DNA from: Terrisporobacter mayombei
GTDB taxonomy: Bacteria; Bacillota; Clostridia; Peptostreptococcales; Peptostreptococcaceae
NCBI RefSeq assembly: GCF_014333445.1
Contig: NZ_JACRYU010000016.1
Location: 280,382 to 344,381 of the forward strand
Direction: 5' to 3'
Length of the DNA stretch: 64,000 nucleotides
This document shows positions 61,912 to 64,000 of the stretch, in pieces. The notes under the pieces were generated by a model. The model saw nothing but the letters and a program-made list of their open reading frames with translations, was not told where the DNA came from and did no database searches. The first letter of the stretch is position 1. The number at the start of each line of letters is the position of its first letter. The position numbers and the translations under genes were made by a program.

Positions 61912-62439
61912 ATGATAATTAGTCTAGATAAGTTAAACAGAAAAGAAACTGATAAAATAGACTTGAATTTTTCACAAAAAATTGATAGTATTAATTATTG
62001 TGAGAACACATATAATATAACTTCACCGATTAACCTTAAAGGTAAGGTATCTAGAACAAATAAAGGCTACTATTTAGATGCTGTTGTTAGCTTTGAAATA
62101 TTAGATAATTGTGCTAGATGTTTAGATGAAGTTAAAGTACCAATAGAATATGCTATAGAGGGTTTCTTAGTTAGAGAGAATTTTGATGAAGACGAATTTG
62201 AAGATTATGATGCTTTTATTATTGACGGAGATGAAGTTAATTTAACTGATATAATAGGACAAACATTAATCTTTAATTTACCACAGCAAGTTCTTTGTCA
62301 TGAAGATTGTGAAGGGCTTTGTCAAAATTGTGGAGCTAACCTAAATAGAGAAACTTGTGCATGTAGCCAAATTGCCAACGACGAGGATGAAATAGATCCA
62401 CGTTTTGCTAAATTAAAAGATTTGTTCAAAAATGACTAA
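61912..62439 (+). CDS. yceD: YceD family (DUF177) protein
   Basis: 175 residues. Cys motifs NCARCLDE (about 64) and CHEDCEGLCQNCGANLN (about 127-143) with the CACS end are the DUF177 pattern. It is paired with rpmF across bacteria and is reported to affect 23S rRNA in some species. Thirteen bases before rpmF, sharing a strong promoter. Confidence 0.92.
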   Translation: MIISLDKLNRKETDKIDLNFSQKIDSINYCENTYNITSPINLKGKVSRTNKGYYLDAVVSFEILDNCARCLDEVKVPIEYAIEGFLVRENFDEDEFEDYDAFIIDGDEVNLTDIIGQTLIFNLPQQVLCHEDCEGLCQNCGANLNRETCACSQIANDEDEIDPRFAKLKDLFKND

Positions 62440-62452
62440 GGAGGTGGCGTAA

Positions 62453-62629
62453 ATGGCAGTACCTAAGCGTAAAACAGCTAAATCAAAAACTAAAATGAGA
62501 AGAGCGGCTAACTCAAAAATGACAGCAACAGGATTCGTAGAGTGTCCACAGTGTCATGAACCAAAATTACCACATAGAGTTTGTCCAGATTGTGGACACT
62601 ACAAAGGTAAAGAAGTTATATCTGAATAA
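62453..62629 (+). CDS. rpmF: 50S ribosomal protein L32
   Basis: 58 residues, starting [20 protein letters not shown] with zinc ribbon CPQC ... CPDC (residues 31-34 and 44-47). Strong ribosome binding site AAGGAGGTGG at 62438-62447. It follows yceD as usual. A palindromic terminator closes the unit before plsX; the fapR gene that often lies between rpmF and plsX is absent. Confidence 0.96.
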   Translation: MAVPKRKTAKSKTKMRRAANSKMTATGFVECPQCHEPKLPHRVCPDCGHYKGKEVISE

Positions 62630-62640
62630 TGATATTTTTA

Positions 62641-62671
62641 AAAACATGTAGATTAATCTACATGTTTTTTT
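62641..62671 (+). terminator. rpmF terminator
   Basis: Fully palindromic 14-bp stem AAAACATGTAGATT with its complement, then seven T in total. Confidence 0.85.
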
Positions 62672-62792
62672 GTTAAAATATAAATATAAACAGAAGTTGA
62701 AAAAAATAATTAGTTAATATAAAATATTAGTAAAAATTTGTAAAAATAAAAAGATTTATACATATGTAAATAAATAAACAAGGAGGGTCAGT

Positions 62793-63827
62793 ATGAGAAT
62801 AGTTGTAGATGGTATGGGTGGAGATAATGCACCTAAAGCTATAGTAGGCGGTGTTGTAGAAGCAATTAATGAATTTAATGTAGAAATAGCTATAACAGGA
62901 GATAAAGAACTACTTGAACAAGAATTTGCTGATTATGAATTTGATAGAAGTAAATTAGAAATTATTCATACAACAGAAGTAATAGAAAATGAAGATAAAC
63001 CAGTTCAAGCTATAAGAAGAAAAAAAGACTCCTCTATGGTAGTTGCACTTAATTTAGTAAAAGAAAATAAAGCCGATGCTATAGTTTCTGCAGGAAGTAC
63101 AGGAGCACTTCTTACAGGAGCAACATTAATAGTAGGAAGAATAAAGGGGATTGATAGACCTTGTCTATGTCCTTGTATGCCTAATATAAAAGGTGGAATG
63201 ACTATAATAGCTGATAGTGGTGCTAATGCAGATTGTAAGCCTAGAAATTTAAGCGAATTTGCTATGATGAGTAATATATATCTTAAGAAAGTTTTAGGTA
63301 TGGAAAATCCAAGAATAGGACTTGGGAATATAGGTTCTGAAGAAGGAAAAGGAAACGAACTTGTGAAATCTGCGTACAATGAATTAAAAACTATGGACTT
63401 AAATTTTGTAGGTAATATAGAAGGTAGAGATGTAATAGAGTCTAAAGCAGATGTAATAGTTTGCGATGGCTTCACTGGTAATATAATGTTAAAGACTTGT
63501 GAAGGTGTAGCAATGGGTATGATGAAGCTTATTAAAGAGACTCTTATGAGTAGTTTCAAAGGAAAGTTAGGAGCTTTATTAATAAAAGAAGATATGAGAA
63601 AGCTAAAAGCTTTTCTTGACTATTCTGAATATGGTGGAGCACCTTTCTTAGGAGTGAAAGGTGGAGTTATAAAAGCCCATGGAAGTTCTAACTCAAAAGC
63701 AATAAAGAATGCTATAAAGCAAGCTATTAATTTTACTGAAGGAAATGTTGTAGAGGATATAGAAACATATATATTGTCTAAAAAAGAAGATGAGAAAAAA
63801 CAAGAAAATAAAACTGAAGATAAGTAA
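62793..63827 (+). CDS. plsX: Phosphate acyltransferase PlsX
   Basis: 344 residues. Starts RIVVDGMGGDNAPKAIV; VSAGSTGALL and GFTGNIMLKTCEGVA are family signatures. It converts acyl-ACP and phosphate to acyl-phosphate, which PlsY (4176-4784) uses. The C-terminal 15 residues are a charged tail rich in K and E. In related genomes fabH and other fatty acid genes follow; here an insertion sequence seems to start about 60 bases downstream. No FapR-type palindrome is obvious in the upstream 120 bases. Confidence 0.96.
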   Translation: MRIVVDGMGGDNAPKAIVGGVVEAINEFNVEIAITGDKELLEQEFADYEFDRSKLEIIHTTEVIENEDKPVQAIRRKKDSSMVVALNLVKENKADAIVSAGSTGALLTGATLIVGRIKGIDRPCLCPCMPNIKGGMTIIADSGANADCKPRNLSEFAMMSNIYLKKVLGMENPRIGLGNIGSEEGKGNELVKSAYNELKTMDLNFVGNIEGRDVIESKADVIVCDGFTGNIMLKTCEGVAMGMMKLIKETLMSSFKGKLGALLIKEDMRKLKAFLDYSEYGGAPFLGVKGGVIKAHGSSNSKAIKNAIKQAINFTEGNVVEDIETYILSKKEDEKKQENKTEDK

Positions 63828-63907
63828 TTTTTAATTAATTACTAAGTAAAACTTTGTATAAATAAAAACCCTTCCATGAATTGAAGTGAACCCTTTACAC
63901 GGGAATA

Positions 63908-63967
63908 AATAAAACAACCTCTTTTGAAACATACTATATGTATGATTTTAAAGGAGGTTATTTTATT
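63908..63967 (+). promoter_or_regulatory. Long hairpin masking the transposase ribosome binding site
   Basis: AACCTC (63916-63921) pairs with GAGGTT (63954-63959) in the AAGGAGG site. Pairing continues outward (TAAAA-type arms with one mismatch) and inward (TTTTGAAA with TTTTAAAG-side bases, two G-U pairs), and ends in CATAC-TATAT-GTATG (63930-63944). Such structures in insertion sequences block translation from read-through RNA. Confidence 0.65.
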
Positions 63968-64000
63968 ATGAGTACAAGAGTACACTATTCACCAGAAATA
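63968..64000 (+). CDS. Start of a transposase OrfA-like gene (partial)
   Basis: Eleven codons are visible, MSTRVHYSPEI, behind AAAGGAGG with a spacing of 10 bases. The YSPEI start resembles OrfA (helix-turn-helix) proteins of IS3/IS150-type elements, which often begin with a basic residue then Y-S-x-E. The gene runs out of the window, so the assignment rests on this short piece and the IS-like upstream end. Confidence 0.5.
   Translation, partial: MSTRVHYSPEI

Larger units (their letters stand above)
63877..64000 (+). mobile_element. Left end of a probable IS3/IS150-type insertion sequence
   Basis: From about 63877 the sequence (TGAATTGAAGTGAACCC...) looks like a terminal repeat of IS3-family elements, followed by a long hairpin and a transposase-like start. 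The right end lies outside the window, so the terminal inverted repeat and target duplication cannot be checked. The exact left border is uncertain. Confidence 0.5.

Noticed and set aside
62672..62792. FapR operator upstream of plsX
   Set aside because: AT-rich TTAGT-like words occur but no proper palindrome with the expected spacing is visible.

Overview
The window is AT-rich (roughly 30% G+C by eye) and carries a dense, mostly co-directional set of housekeeping genes together with endospore genes (spoIVA, spoVM, ylbJ, yteA-like, YIEGIA family). The gene order (der-plsY-gpsA-spoIVA; sepF-yggT-ylmH-divIVA-ileS; gmk-rpoZ-coaBC-priA-def-fmt; prpC-prkC-rsgA-rpe-thiN-spoVM-rpmB; recG-rsmD-coaD; ackA-yceD-rpmF-plsX) and the Ser/Gly/Asn-rich tail on PrkC point to an anaerobic spore former of the Peptostreptococcaceae (Clostridioides / Paeniclostridium / Paraclostridium / Romboutsia group). 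The species cannot be fixed from sequence alone.

Layout. 1-7.4 kb: end of one YIEGIA-like gene, a second complete YIEGIA gene with its small partner, a PDZ/radical SAM/DUF512 protein, der, plsY, gpsA and spoIVA. 7.4-10 kb: a decayed AGCS symporter fragment, serS, and an isolated DUF1540 gene on the other strand. 10-17.7 kb: the cell division cluster and T-box-controlled ileS. 17.8-20.2 kb: a divergent tetR/degV pair and mtnN. 20.4-25.8 kb: DUF5665 gene, yteA-like gene, polysaccharide deacetylase, lspA, rluD and the PyrR-controlled pyrR-uraA unit. 25.9-31.5 kb is the accessory part: a solitary OLD-like ATPase/TOPRIM nuclease, a large secreted GH25 lysozyme with tandem SH3 repeats, and a broken copy of that lysozyme. 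31.5-50.4 kb: rqcH (minus), then a long run of translation, cofactor and signalling genes from dapF to thiN. 50.8-57.4 kb: spoVM, rpmB, asp23-like, fakA, recG, rsmD, coaD and a coiled-coil gene. 57.5-63.8 kb: ylbJ and tmcAL (minus), ackA, yceD, rpmF, plsX. The window closes inside the left end of what looks like an IS3/IS150-type insertion sequence.

Two themes link distant genes. First, the spore coat base: SpoIVA and its membrane anchor SpoVM are both here; spoVM is only 27 codons long. Second, membrane lipid entry: gpsA (glycerol-3-phosphate), plsX and plsY (acyl-phosphate route), fakA, and a DegV/FakB-type fatty-acid-binding protein behind a TetR operator. No fapR lies between rpmF and plsX.

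The most interesting non-coding signals are an inverted repeat that masks the spoIVA ribosome binding site, with a candidate SigE promoter whose start would fall inside it; three diverged copies of a GC-richer repeat of about 70 bp (one between the ileS T-box terminator and ileS, one against the priA ribosome binding site); an intrinsic terminator squeezed between a strong promoter and mtnN; a 28-bp near-perfect palindrome between two possible starts of the GH25 gene; and a long hairpin masking the ribosome binding site of the terminal transposase. All coordinates, promoters and hairpins were read by eye; family assignments are from recognised motifs, without database searches.
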